Source of the DNA: Letharia columbiana
Taxonomy: Eukaryota; Ascomycota; Lecanoromycetes; Lecanorales; Parmeliaceae
Length of the DNA stretch: 64,000 nucleotides
Reading direction: 5' to 3'
NCBI RefSeq assembly: GCF_014066305.1
Contig: NW_023501038.1
Location: 496,001-560,000, forward strand
The notes under the pieces were generated by a model. It was not told the DNA's origin and did not search any database. It saw only the letters and a list, made by a program, of their open reading frames with translations. The position numbers and the translations under genes were made by a program. Below are positions 12,566 through 25,980 of this stretch, in pieces (the stretch's first letter is position 1; every line of letters begins with the position of its first letter).

Positions 12566-12899
12566 AATATTTTATTATTTATATCGTCTAAGACCGCGTA
12601 ATTATTAAATTATAATTTTACGTTAGAATACGCTTTAGATTTTAGATTCTATTAATATAAAATTAACCTTTCTTATTAAGATACTTAAATTAACTCTCTT
12701 AATTTAAATACTTTTAAGTCTCCTTTAATTTAATTATTATAATTTATACGCTATTATAATTAAAATTAATAATATAATTAGAAGCTCTCTTTATCTTTAT
12801 ATTAATTCTAGATATATTTAAACTATTAATAAGAATAAGTTAAACTTAATCTTAATTAGTAGAAGATTAATTTATATTAATTTATATAAGACTAATTAT

Positions 12900-13330
12900 A
12901 TAAGTAAAACTATTTTATAATTCGTTATATAGAACTTATTAATAATAATAATATAGTATATTTATAAATAATTAAGAGCTTTATATTAATATATAAACTA
13001 CGAATAAACTATAAATACTACTCTTTAATAACGATCGAGGCTTTATAAAAAAATAAGAATTATTATTTCTTATATTAAATACTTAACTCTCGAAATAAGT
13101 CGCTTAATAAATAGAGCGACTTATTAATTATATTTCTTATAAGAAATTAAAGTTAAAATCTCGCTTTTAATTTTAATAACTTTAATTATAATAATAGTTT
13201 TAATAATCGCGAGATTAAGAAGAGTACTTATTAGATTATAATAAAGTTATTTAATAAAAAAAAAGTTAAGCGTAGATCTAAGATTAATATAAAATTAGAT
13301 TAATATCTTACGTTTACTTAGAAAATAAAA
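12900..13330 (+). pseudogene. RIP-degraded coding relic
   Basis: The frame starting at 12902 has about ten TAA/TAG stops in 143 codons. It gives a basic stretch near 13200-13290 (RSKINIKL and KKSTYQIIIKLFNKKK). No known domain recognised. Confidence 0.4.
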
Positions 13331-13980
13331 TTATTAATTAAGAATTATAAAGATTAATTAATATTCTAAATAGATATTAGTCTAGATTAATAATTACTTA
13401 AAAATAATTTTATTAATTAATTTTATAAAATTCTATAAAAAAATAAATTAAATATTTATTAAATAATATTTTAAATAGAGAAGAACTAGTTTAATACTTT
13501 TCTAAAGTTATTAATTTAACTCTATATCTCGAATTTTTATATTTTATATAATTTTTTATAGTCGTCTCTAAGAGTAGTAGAAGAAAGACTTACTTATAGA
13601 GATTATATATTATTATATAATTCTATATAATTTAATTATCGTTAGTATATTAATTATTAAATTCGAAAGATTATAAATATTTTTAGTCTCTTTAAAGAAT
13701 TTCTATTAAAAGTCTAATAGCGATTTCTCTATTCTAGAGATAAGATATAAGTTATAATTTATCTAAAGTCTTTTAGACTCTTTAGACTTTATAAATACTT
13801 TAAGAGCTTCTTATAGCTATTATAGATCTATATTATAAAATAATTCTTTCGATTAATTAAAAACTTCGATATATTAGAAATAAATTATATAAAAGATTTA
13901 TTTAATATAAGAAATATAATAAATTAGTAGACTTTTTACATATTTTTTAATCTTAGTTAACTTTAAGTAATATAAAGTAG

Positions 13981-14470
13981 ATTTATAAACTTATAGATAA
14001 AAGTTTATTAAGTAAGAATAGTAATAAATTAACTTATATTTATAACGCTTATATCTTTAAATTAAATTATTAAGATTTATATTTACTATTAGTAAATATC
14101 TCTAATTTCATTATATTATTTTAAGAGTTACTCTCTTTATAGCTTCTTTCTATTATCGTATAATTTATAAATAAGATAGATATTACATATATAGTAATTA
14201 TTAAAAAATTAAAAAATTCTATTATTAAAGCGATTATAATGAATCTATCTAACTATATTAAAGATAACTCTTATTATCTTAATTTTATATCTTTTATATA
14301 GACTTTAATAATAAGAGATAAGAGATTATATACTCGAAGATAGCTCGCTAATTTCTTATAAATAGTAACTATAAGTTAAATATAAATATAGTAAAATTAA
14401 CGAGTTATTAAAGAATTCTAGAAGTAAATCTAAGTATAAAACTATCGACGTATTCTTAAATACTTATTAA
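13981..14470 (+). pseudogene. RIP-degraded coding relic, one frame change
   Basis: The frame at 13981 is stop-free to about 14070 and again over 14164-14298, with only four or five stops in 120 codons in between; it reads IIKAIIMNLSNYIKDNSYYL near 14221. Near 14341 the best frame shifts to the one in register with 14343 until about 14470. The stops are TAA/TAG. Family unknown. Confidence 0.45.
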
Positions 14471-14934
14471 TTTTAATTTAAGAATATCGATATAGTAAGA
14501 ATAAGGCTTTAAGAAGATTTTAAAATATTAATATTAAAGTAGTTATATAGATAAAATATAGTCTTAATAATCGTAAATTATTAATTAAGTTATTTTAGAG
14601 ATATTAATCTATTTAAGCTTAAATTCTTAAGCTTAATAATTAAAAGCTTAATATAAATAATAATTTTTATTTAAAGTTAATTAGATTAGTTAATAAATCG
14701 TTAAATATAATATAATAGTAAGAGAATAATCTTTTTCTTAAATATACTAATCTCTTCGCTAACTATTTAATTAAATTACTTTAAATTATTATTATAATTT
14801 ATAATTTAATATATTTTAAATAGCCTTAAAAATACTATATCGTAATTTATATATACTCTTTTTAAAGAATTAGAGTTAAAAGAAATAAAAGAGTATTTAA
14901 ATATCTCTAATTTAGAGATAAAATAGTATTAATA

Positions 14935-15390
14935 ATATTCTCTATTATAGTATAAATATTATATTAAATCTATAATTAATCGCGAAAAAGATATTTCTAA
15001 TAATTTATAATATTTATTATCTTAGATTTAAAATATATATAATATTAACGTAATCTTAGACTCTACGTAGAATTAGATACTCTACTTATATTTATCTTTT
15101 TAATTATCTTATTTATCTTATAATTAAATAATCTTTAACTTAATAGCGAATAGTAATATTAATATTCTTTATTATAGTATAAGTATAATATCGAACTTAC
15201 GATTCGCCGAATAAGATGTCTATAATAGTCTATAATATTCGTTATCTATATTTTTAAGATATATATAATACTAACGTAGTCTTAGACTCTATGTAGAACT
15301 AAGAGTAAGTTATAGAGAGTATTATTTATCTAATTATCTTTACCCTTAATAGCGATCTTATTATTAAGATTAAATTACTTTTCTATTTAT
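14935..15390. repeat. 226-bp tandem duplication
   Basis: Two diverged copies, about 14935-15160 and 15161-15390, are offset by 226-227 bp. Anchors are 'ttatagtata' (14945/15172) and 'taacgta' (15046/15272), followed by the shared 'cttagactcta'. The second copy keeps a TpG ('gatgtc', 'tatgta') where the first has TpA, so the copies were mutated independently after duplication. Confidence 0.7.
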
Positions 15391-15780
15391 TCTTATATTT
15401 AATATAAACTATAATATCTAATTTATCGTCTCTACTTTTCTTTTAAATATTTATACTTAATCTTTAGATATAATAAAAGACTTTTCTAGCTATAGATATA
15501 ATTCTTTAAATATTCTAATATTAGAATTTAGAAGTATTAAGACTATAAATATAAGAGTTATATTTAGAATAGACTACGTAATCTAGTTAAATCTCTTTAT
15601 CTTTAGATATATAAATAGCGTAAAAGCTTTTATATAGCTCGAGTTAATATTTTTAACCTCTTTATTATACGCGTTTACTATATATTTTCTATTTTCTAAT
15701 TTCTATTATATATATAAGTAATTTAATATATTTTATATTATAAAAGATATATTTTTAATTAGTATATAACGAGCTTATAA
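15360..15780 (+). pseudogene. RIP-degraded coding relic
   Basis: The frame starting at 15362 has about eight TAA/TAG stops in 140 codons, with a stop-free run from about 15461 to 15582. It reads VKAFIQLELIFLTSLLYAF near 15620. It begins inside the second copy of the 226-bp duplication, so the duplication may be part of the same former gene. Confidence 0.4.
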
Positions 15781-17580
15781 TAGATAGTTAAAGATCGAAG
15801 AAATTTAATAAATTAAATAAAATTAACTTTTAATAGAGTAGATTATTCTACTTTAATCTAAAATATTAATTTTCTATATATCTTATTTAGAAGATTATTA
15901 AATAAAGTTAATTTCGATAATATTATTTTTATTAAAGCTAATAATATTCTATATCTAAATATTAGCATTTTTTATTAAAATAGATATTTACTAACTATTA
16001 AGAATAAGCGCTTTTTATAATAAGCTCTAAGCTCTCTATTAATAAGAAAAACGCTTTCTTTATATTTTTATAATAAATATTTTTTTATAAATTTATCTCG
16101 TATTAAGTTATATATATATTTAGTATTAAGATTCTAATTAAACTCTTCTTACTAATAATTATATAGACCTTTTTAAGTATACTTAATAGATTTTTATTTA
16201 GATATTACTCTATAAAGTATCTCGAATACTTCTATATAATATCGTATTCTAATTCTTCTTTAATATTTATTAATAGAAATATTATCTAAGAAGAAAAGCT
16301 ATATTCTAAGCGCTTATATTATATATCTATAATATAAAATAATTTTGAAGTTTTTCTTTTATTTATACGCTAATCTAAATAGAGAGTATCTAAATAATAT
16401 TTATCGCTTATATATAAAATTACTTAAACTCTATATCTTAATATAGAATATTTCTTAAAAAGAAAGAATATTATTTTTTATAATATAAGTCGAATATTAT
16501 ATATCTAAAAGATATTTATATATAAGAAGTAATATTATCGTCTTCTCTATATTAGCGAAAAATTACATTTAATAAAATCGCTTTTAAATTAAAAAATCTT
16601 ATAAGTAATATTTACTCTCTTTATATTTAAGTAAAAGATTATATTAATTTAATTTATAAGAATAATAATCTTTATAAACGCGAGGTAAATTAAGAAATAG
16701 TTTATTAAAGAGAGTATTAAGGCCTTATTACTCTTAAAATTATTATATTATTTAGAAAAACTCGCTAATTCGCCTTCGCCCTTAAGTAATACTCTATAAA
16801 AAAATACTTATAAATTTATTAAGATAATAAATTATAAACTTTATATTTTTTTAATATTAATAATATAAGTAATAGAGATTCTTATTACTCTCGTAATAGT
16901 TTATAATCTTATAATTTATTATAAATATAAGATTAATAAGATAAACTAGTTTTAGCGCTTAAAAGATAGTATAATCTTAAAGTTAATATTAAATAATAAT
17001 CTTATAATAGATCTTTCTATTTTAATAGAGCGAAATATTTATTAATTTAAAAAAGAAGCTAGAGATTAATAATATAAAAGTAATAGTTTAATTAAATCTA
17101 TTATTTTATAATTATAAGCGAGTATATAATTAATAATTTATTTATATAATTAATATTATTTTAAATAGATAGATATTTATTTAAAAGTATTAAGTTCTAG
17201 AGCTATCGTCTAAATAATTCTAAAGTTCTCTTTATATACTTTATTTATCTAATAAAGATATAAATAATTACTAAAGTTAAGATATAAAACTATTTTAAAT
17301 AATATATCGAAAGCTTATAGTATAAGAAGATAATTAAATTTAATTATTATTAGTATTTATATCTAGAGATATAATAATATTTAATTAATTACTCGATAAC
17401 TATATATATCGACTTTCTTAAAAAGTTAAATTAATTAAATTATTATACTTTAAGTTTTTATTCTAAAAGATATCTAGAGTAAATATCTAAAGAGATTAAA
17501 AAAGTCTATAATAGATTAGTAAGAGAGTCTTATATATATTAGAGTAAGACGTTATATTAATATTATCGAAGTTATTCTTT
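15781..17580. other. RIP-altered stretch, no resolved gene
   Basis: No dependable frame; short low-stop pieces near 17283 and 17401 are in different frames. CpG pairs cluster near 16761-16785 ('aactcgctaattcgccttcg'). No repeats or RNA genes seen. Confidence 0.4.
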
Positions 17581-18960
17581 CTCTATTAAAAAGTATTAAT
17601 TAAAAATAAAAGCTCGCTAAAGTAGAGAGAGATTCTAAATATACGCTTTTTATATATAAGATTTATCTTTAATTTACGTTAGACGAAGATATTAATAATC
17701 TATATAAGAGTTATATTAATATTAAAATCTATAGTAATTTTCAATTAGCTTATTATAATCGATTTATTAAATATTAATATTATTATAATTAAAAAAGATT
17801 ATAAATAAAGTATTTAGAATCGTTATAATAATTATAATAATCTTTATTATAGTTTTCGCGAATAAATATTTAAATAATCGTTATTAAAGATTAAAGTATC
17901 TCTTTAGAGTAACTTCTAAAGTAATAATATTATAATAATAATTTAATAATTAATATCGTAATAGATAGTATAAAAATTATTAAAGACTATCTTTAATATA
18001 AAGATAAATATTAAAAAACTTATATATTAGATTATTAAAAGTCTAAATATATTAAATAACGCTTTATTAATAATAATAGAGATTTAGTATAATAAGTTTA
18101 TCTATTAAAATCGTTAATTATTAATATTTTATTTTATTAAGAGAAAGCTTATTAGAATTTATTTTAAAAGTAAGATCGAATAGATCTTAGATTAAGTAAT
18201 TAGATTCAATAACGTTTTATAAAAAAATTAAAAATTTGAGTAAGATAACGCTATAGATTCTATCTTCGTTAATATTTAATATTTATATACTCGCTATAGA
18301 CGGCTTTAAAGTAATTATAAATTACTTAGAGAAATAAAATAAGTAACTTTTAAGTTTATATATATACTTCGATCTTAATACTAGATAATTAAAGATTTTA
18401 ATATAAATATTATATACGCTATAATTATAACTTAAGATATATTCTAGTTTTTAACTAAGATAGAAAAGATATATTTAATTACTCTAAAATTTCCTTTACG
18501 AAATTTCTATATTATCGAAGTTACTACGATAAATAGTATTTATTATTTTTCTAGAAATCTATATTATAAAGAATTAATCTATTAGATTATTTTAAATAAT
18601 CTAATTCTAAGATAATATTAATAATTATATCTTAAAAAAGATAATAAGAAATTAAATATAGAGGGGTTTTATATATAATCGTAAATAAATTTAGAATTAA
18701 ATATTACTTTAATTAGTATTAAGAAGAAGAGAGTATTAACGATTAACTTATAATATATCTCTTATAAATAAGTATTAACGAGAATAATAGAAGCGATATA
18801 AAACGTTTAAGTATTTTTAAAAAGATTATATAGCGTACTAAGTTTTAAAAAGTTAATTAAATACTCGAAGAAATCGACTAAGATAGAATTCGTATATCGA
18901 TTTAAGATTATATAATTAAATAATTTAATCGCGATTCGAGTAATATACTTTATAACCTCG
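17581..18960 (+). pseudogene. RIP-degraded coding relic, about 460 codons
   Basis: One + frame (from 17581) is kept for about 460 codons with roughly two TAA/TAG stops per twenty codons. It is stop-free over 18121-18180, 18481-18580 and 18841-18910. Readable pieces include KFPLRNFYIIEVTTI (near 18487) and KLIKYSKKSTKIEFVYRF (near 18850). A few CpA and TpG remain near 18207 and 18236. Length and continuity make chance unlikely; family unknown. Confidence 0.5.
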
Positions 18961-19980
18961 CGAAAATATTATATTAAATAAGTTATCGAAAAAAGATAGT
19001 CTATACTCTATTAAATATAGTAAATCTTATTTATTTATTATTAGATTAACTTCTTTAATAATTAATAACACGTGAGAGAGAATATTTATTTATTCGCTAG
19101 ATAAAGAATAATAATGAATAATATATTCGATTAGAATAGATTATATTAAAAATATTTTAAATTTAAAAGATCGTAGATTAAACTTAATTTAGACTCGACT
19201 CTCTACTTAATAATAATAATTTTAAAATATACTATATAAAATTAATCTAAAATTTACCTCAATATCGCTTATATTTATATTCTAGATATTATATCTTTAA
19301 AGTTATAAAAGTTATTTATAAATATATATAGAATATTAATAAAGAGAGAAAATAGATATATATAAGTAATATTATATAAGCTATAATTAGCGCTTAAGTT
19401 TTATTATAATAACTAAGATAAAGTCTTATAATATATAAAAATCTTAAAATATAAAGGCGTATTAAACGAATTATTATTCGCGAAGAAGATTAAAAAGTTA
19501 GAGTAAAGACTTAAGATATTTATTTATAGAGTAATAAGTTCTTTATAATTTAATTTTTTAATATTATTTTAAGAAAATAGATTATATAGAGTAAATTTTT
19601 TATATTTATAATTAATAAATAGAATAAGAGATAATCTTTATCGAGTTAAATTAGTTAGCTTTAGCGATAATCTTAATAAGCGACTAGTATTCTATAATAT
19701 AATATTAATATTATATATAAAGTTTAATTAGCTAATATATTTATAAGAGCTTATTATTTTTTAAAAACTTAAAATTAATTATTAATAGCTCGAAATCTTT
19801 TTATTTTATATAGCTTAAACTTCGTATTTAGCTATTACTTAATTTTAGTTATAATATATTTAAAGTCTTATTACTACTTCTCTTTAAGAGAATACTATAA
19901 ATAGAATAAAGAATATTATAAATTTTTATAACGATAGATATTATTAAGATCTAGGCTTATTTAAATTAATATTATACTTT
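18961..19980. other. RIP-altered stretch, no resolved gene
   Basis: The frame of the preceding relic decays after about 18960, with eight stops in 19021-19080 and just before. No new frame is clear. A lone 'aacacgtgagag' near 19066 is the only lightly altered spot. Confidence 0.4.
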
Positions 19981-20460
19981 TTATAAGTCGATTAAGTATT
20001 CTATATAACGACTATAATATAAATTTATTATTATTAATCTATAATAGCTTAATCTTAAGAATATTATTAAACTAGTTAAAATCTTTAAATTAGAAAGCTA
20101 TCGAAGATTTAAATCTTAAAATTATATATTTACGCTTATCTCTTAAATAATATTAAATATATTATTAAAGTATATATTAAAAGATTAATTAAGTTTTAAT
20201 CTTTAGAATAGAATATTACTTTATATAAACTTAAATTATAATTTAAAATATCTATATAATTAATATTATATTAAAATCGCGAAAAAGTATTTATATTTAA
20301 ATAATAGGTAATAAATTCTTAATCTCTACGCTAATAATAAAATATTTTTACTCTTAGAATCGATAGCTTTAATAGCGACTTTAAATCTAGATAAGATAGA
20401 GATAAATAAAATTTCGAGAAGAGTACTTTAATTTAAAGAACTTCTATAATAAAGATATCT
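19981..20460 (+). pseudogene. RIP-degraded coding relic
   Basis: The frame starting at 19982 has about 14 TAA/TAG stops in 160 codons. The stretch 20342-20430 is stop-free and reads LLLESIALIATLNLDKIEIN. Family unknown. Confidence 0.35.
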
Positions 20461-22860
20461 TTTATTATCTTTAGCGGGTTTATTTAATTAATAATATCTT
20501 TATTAAAGTAAGATAATTATTTAAATTATTAAGAATTAAGATTAAGAATATTAGTTTATTAAAGAAGAGAGTAATAAAAAAATTAGACTTAATATCTATA
20601 AAGTATTTTTAATAATTTACTTTTATTTACTAATCTCTAACTAACGTTATAGATTAAAATATTTTATAAATTACTCTTATTATAATATCTTAAAATAAGC
20701 TTTTCTAATTAATTAAATTAACGCTTATTAATAATAAATATAAGAAATAATAAGAATCTAATATAAATTAAAATTATATAAAACTATATATTTAAAAAAG
20801 AGAAGAAACTTTAATCTTATCTAAATATAGATATCGTTATACTTCTAAAGAGATAATATCTAAAAATCTTAGTCGAGAATAAACTCTTACTTTAAAATAA
20901 ATAATTATATCTCTTTTTTATTATCTTTATATTTCGAGTATAATCTATACTAATACGCGTCTAGAAGATTAATTATATTATATTATTTATTTATATCTTT
21001 CTTAAAAATATTAAAATCCTTAAGTCTTACGCTAAAATTATAAAGAAATTACTCTCTATTATCTATAGAATCTCGATATTTTAAAAATTCGATTAATTAT
21101 ATAATAATTAGATATTATAATTACTTTAGATATTAGAAGCCTCTTACTATTAAAGAAAAGAAGATTTAAATAATATAGTTTATAAAAGCGTTTATCGTTA
21201 ATTATAGCTTTATATAATATATTATTTTTCTAAAATAATTCATTAGCTACGTTATAAAAAGATTCTTTATAAATAAAAACTTCTCTATTAGACGTAAAGC
21301 TTATCTAATAATATAGATTTATAACTCTTATTATAGTTTATAACTAGATTAAAATTAATAAAATATATTATTATAAAAAAAAAGCGGATTATAAGATAGC
21401 TTAAATCTTTTTATAATAGATATAATTATCTTAACTTTACGATATCTTAATAAATATAAAAAGCTTTATTTAATAAATAATTAATCTTCTAAATAAGAAT
21501 TATATATTTTTATTATACGATATCGAGGGCGTTAACTCTAAGTCTATAATAATTATATATAATATTAAATATAAACTTAATATTACTTCTCGCTATAGAA
21601 TTTTCTTTAAAAGAGCGTTTTAATATAATTAAAAGATATTATTCTTAAGATATATCGATTAGCGTTTATAGTAAGATTAATAAAATTATATTAAATTCTT
21701 TATAATAAAATAAAATACCTTTTATAGCTTCTTTAAATTCTTAAAAACTCTTTATAAATTATATTTATAGAATTAGTTTACTTTATTAAGATCTTTTTAA
21801 TATTACTTTAATAAAATCGATAACTTTACTTTTATAAGACTTTTTAATATATTATCTATAGAAGTAGAGATAAAAAGTATTCTCTAGAAAAAGATTTATC
21901 TTATATTAAACTTATTATTAATTAAGATTAATCTAGACTTTTTAGCGTTATTTAGAGATTAAAATATTATTTAAATAGAGATATTATATATATTTAACGA
22001 TTTAAATAAATAAAGATTAAATTCTAAACGTCTTATAATCTTAAGAAAAGAGTTTATTAATATATTCTTAGTTTATATCTTTAATCGTTAAGATAATAAA
22101 GAAATCTCGTTATATTTATAATATATAAAAGATTATAAATATTAAGTATTAAATAAAAATCGTAGTAAAAGAATAAAGATAATAAACTCTATCGATATTT
22201 TTAATAAAAATATCGTTATAATAGCTAATTATAGGGTGAGAATAACTTATAAGAAGATTAAGAAGCTTTAGCATTTTAAGATCTTTTAAGAAGAGATCTA
22301 TATAAATTAAAAACGATAATAATCTATTATATATAATCTAAATTATAAAAACTTTAAAAATAAGATTAATTTATTTAAATTATTACTTTTTAAATTACTC
22401 TCTTAATTACTTATATTTATTAAGTATTATAGTCTTAATCTAAATATTCTCTTTATTCTCGCTATTATTATTATAATACTTCTAAAATAATTTAGATAAT
22501 TAATTATTCGCCTTTAAAAGCTTATTCTCTTTCTTATTAAGAGTATATAGTATATCTTACTTCTCTCTTTTTAATATCTTAAGAGATATCTCGCTACTAT
22601 CTATTATCTATTTATTTCTCTTTATTTAAGTCTTATACTTTTTAATAAGCTTTTTTTAACGCGCGATTTTCTTCTAGTATAAATTTAAGCTTTAAATCTT
22701 TAGATATAGCAACTTCGAAATCTATCTTAATATTTATTAAGATTAAATTAATTATATAGATTAATTAATTTATAATTTATCTCTCCTCTTTAAAGTAAGA
22801 CTTTTTTTTATCTAAGTATAAATAAAGAATTTATATATAAGAGACTTCTTAATATACTTA
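20461..22860. other. RIP-altered stretch with short coding traces
   Basis: Mostly unresolved. At 21422-21480 and 21483-21615 two successive + frames are stop-free; the second reads LLYDIEGVNSKSIIIIYNIK. These may be fragments of one former gene. No repeats found. Two-strand RIP throughout. Confidence 0.35.
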
Positions 22861-23300
22861 TACTCTCTTTTATTTATACTATAGATACTATTATTATTAT
22901 TATAGATTTTCTTAAGCTTAATAAAGCGTAAGATTTAATTAAGCGAGATTTATTTTAATTTAATTAATCTAAATAATTAGTTATATATTATATAACTATT
23001 ACGCTATAGCTTCTTATTAAGATATTAATATTAATTCTATAAATTATTAATATCGCGTATTAATACTATTAATAACTTTTATTAATTAATAATAAATAAA
23101 GATTTAATAATCTAGAACTATAGTAAATCGTTAATTATTATTTAAAAGTATAGAAATTTCTATAATATTAATAAGATATGTATTTTCTTTATAGATAATT
23201 ATAATAACTATCTCGACTAAGTATAAATTATAATAATCTTCTAGACGCTAAATTTAAATAATTTCTAATTATATAGAATCGCTCCTTATATGGCTTTACG
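22861..23300 (+). pseudogene. RIP-degraded coding relic before island 2
   Basis: The frame starting at 22861 continues to about 23300 with some 14 TAA/TAG stops in 147 codons. It reads IFFIDNYNNYLDQ near 23190 and, at its end, RIAPYMALR, where ATGGCT is unaltered. As with the relic at 10083-10910, coding ends just where the mutation pattern becomes lighter and asymmetric. Confidence 0.4.
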
Positions 23301-23640
23301 CTAGACTTTATATATTTTTAATAATTTAATTTTTTTTTTTATCTACTTACTATATTATATTTACTTATATATCGTTATTTGATTTTTAAGGCTTTGTATT
23401 ATTATCTTCGAATAAAGTCTAAATCCTCGATTACTCTATTTAACGTACTCTACGATTAGCTTCTAAATCGCTTAATAGTCTCTTAAGTGCTTTGCGCTTT
23501 AGATTATAAGAATAACTCTTTATTATATATTACGACTCGATAGATTGAAATATTTATCGTTTCCGATACTTAAAGAGCTTAAACTCTTCTTCGCGAGTTT
23601 CTACTTACTAAGTACGTATATTATTAACTTCGCTTTTTAA
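23301..23640. other. transition segment before island 2
   Basis: AT- and pyrimidine-rich, with six TpG and no CpA. Its first part ('ttatatatttttaa', then T-rich, then 'atctacttactatattata') resembles 10932-10990 downstream of the first relic, including 'tatcta...act.tata'. The two could be copies of the same 3' region, but the similarity is weak by eye. Confidence 0.35.
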
Positions 23641-24060
23641 AGGTTTTTAATATAAATATTAAACAAAAGTCTCTTATAGCTTAACGATGGTTATTGGTTT
23701 TTCTATTTTACTTTTTAAGTGTTTATTAGGTTTAGTTTTACTTTATAGCTGTTTATTGTAAATGTCATAGTTATTATGGGGACTTCTTTTTAACGATTGT
23801 TGTATTTGTTCGGTTATTATAACTTGATTTCGTTCCTTTTATTTTACTGCTCGGATTAATACTTTTATAACTATTGCGTCTCGGTGGCTTAATACTTTTT
23901 TTTCTTTTGTCGATCTGTTTCGCGAACTGTGACTTTAGGCTTTAGTGTAATATTAAGGTCTTTTTTATCTTGAATGTTGTCTTTGTCGTTATATTAATAA
24001 TTATTATTGTCTCTTAATAGATATATTTATTATTATATTGTGGGTAATCTTATCTTTTTT
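23641..24060 (+). other. strand-asymmetric C-to-T island 2
   Basis: By count it has about 26 TpG and two CpA, a T- and G-rich strand like island 1. One + frame from 23687 to about 24000 holds only about seven stops in 107 codons, and it keeps TGG, TGC and TGT codons that two-strand RIP would have destroyed. It reads DGYWFFYFTF at the start and FCRSVSRTVTLGFSV later. This suggests coding DNA in which only the + strand lost CpA. Confidence 0.75.
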
Positions 24061-24300
24061 CTTTTTTTTTTTATATTAAATCTCGATAGAAGAGTAATAA
24101 TATTTTTAATAATAGAAGTAAGAAGAATAAATAAGAGTAAGTACTACGTAGCTAGTAATAAATAAGAAATCGCGAATTAGATATAAATTATAAAAGCTAA
24201 TATCATATTTAATTAGTTTTATATTAATATATTATTAGAAATTATCTAATTTTAAATAGTTTATAATTAATTTCTAGACTACGTAATATTTATTAATCTA

Positions 24301-24560
24301 TATCTATATATCTTACTTTTATTTTTTAACGAAGTTATAATATATTCTAACTCTTTTTATTAAAAGTAATATCGCTATCTTCTTCGCTACTTTCTATATT
24401 AATAATATTTCTTTTAATATTTATATTATAATTTACTAAGTTCTTCTTAAGAATTTATTAAAGAAAGTATAATTTAGTAATTTAAAAGCGTATAATCTAA
24501 GAAGTAAATATAAAGTAGAGATTATAGATTATAAAGATATTAGAAAGCGAGTTAGCTAAG
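24301..24560 (+). pseudogene. RIP-degraded coding relic
   Basis: 24302-24420 and 24482-24555 are almost stop-free in one + frame, reading FFATFYINNISFNI and RSKYKVEIIDYKDIRK. It fades after 24560; pieces in other frames continue to about 24800. Family unknown. Confidence 0.3.
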
Positions 24561-25980
24561 AAATAGAATATTATATTTAATAGCTACTATTCTATTAAAA
24601 TTAATATACTATCTTTAAGACTTATAATTTATTTATTTAAGAAGTTTTAGAAGTATAAGTCTTTATATATTATATTAACAAAAGAGAAATTAGAATTAGC
24701 TAGAATATATAGAATATTAATTATAGATAGAACTTATTTATCGCTAATAAAAGGCCTATTAGATATAAATTAACTATTTACTTTATCGAAGATCGAGTTA
24801 TTAAAATAATCTATTAATTTTATTAATCTTACTAATTTTAATTTCTAAGTAGTTTTTAATTAACGTAGTTACTCGATATTAGAAAAAAATATCTTTAATA
24901 TTAATAACTTATTTTAGTAGATACTCGACGGCTATAACTCTATATTAAACTTAATTTTAATTAATATAACTTTCTCGCGATTAGTAAAAGAAGTCTTTCG
25001 CTATTAATTATTAATTTATCTCTCTAACTATTCTACTAATTAAAGTGTTATATTATCTTTATTAATCTTAAATTTTAAATAAATCTTTAATTATAAATCT
25101 TTTAATTTCTAGCTTAAATATTTATTAGTAACTTATCTCTTTAAAGTCTAAGCGCTAAAATTATTCTTTTTATTTTATTATTTTTAGATTTTAAATAAGA
25201 TTTAATTAGAAGTTAGCGAGCTTTAACTAATAAAGATAAAGAATAATATATATTTAAGATTAATAATAATAAATTATATATAATATTAATCTTATTTTAT
25301 AGATAATAATATATATATTTTAATAAAATTTTAATAAAGTAATTAATCGATATATACTATTATACGTATTCGACGTTATTATTATAATATATATCTTTTT
25401 ATACTTCTCTAACTTTTCTTTAAAAAGAGAAATTAGATTATATAGATTTATCTAAAATCTTTAAGCGAGAATTTCGATATAATATTAAAAATTAAATCGA
25501 CGAAAGACGAAGAATATAATAAATAAATAGATATTTTTAAAAAGACTTAGAATAAATATAAGCGTAATAGTTCGATTTAAGAGGAGAATTTAAATATAAA
25601 TATATAATTCTTTTATCTATTTTCTTTTAATTTAGATATATTATAGTAACTAGCGTAAATCTATAGCTTAAAATCTATTAGAAGTACTTTTACGTATTAA
25701 ACGTCTATATTAAATTCGTTTTAATTTCTTATAATATCTTATAATCTTCTTCTTATAACTAATTTACTACTATCTCTTATTTAATTAAATTTATTTTAAA
25801 TAGATAGTATTATTAATATAAATAATAATTTAGTTTTTAGTAATAAGTAGTAAAAAAGATTATTAAATAATATAACTAATAGATAATCTTATTTATTTAT
25901 TATATATATATATATAAATAATTTCAACTATAGAGATTTTAATATCAAGAATTTAAATTATATAATTAATAATATCTTAG
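24561..25980. other. RIP-altered stretch, no resolved gene
   Basis: Only short low-stop pieces (about 24722-24780, 24783-24840) in changing frames. A TA dinucleotide run of about 20 bases lies near 25898-25915. No other feature noticed. Confidence 0.4.

Noticed and set aside
25898..25915. TA-dinucleotide run as an origin or regulatory site
   Set aside because: TA runs are a direct product of RIP on CA repeats and are common here; nothing supports a function.
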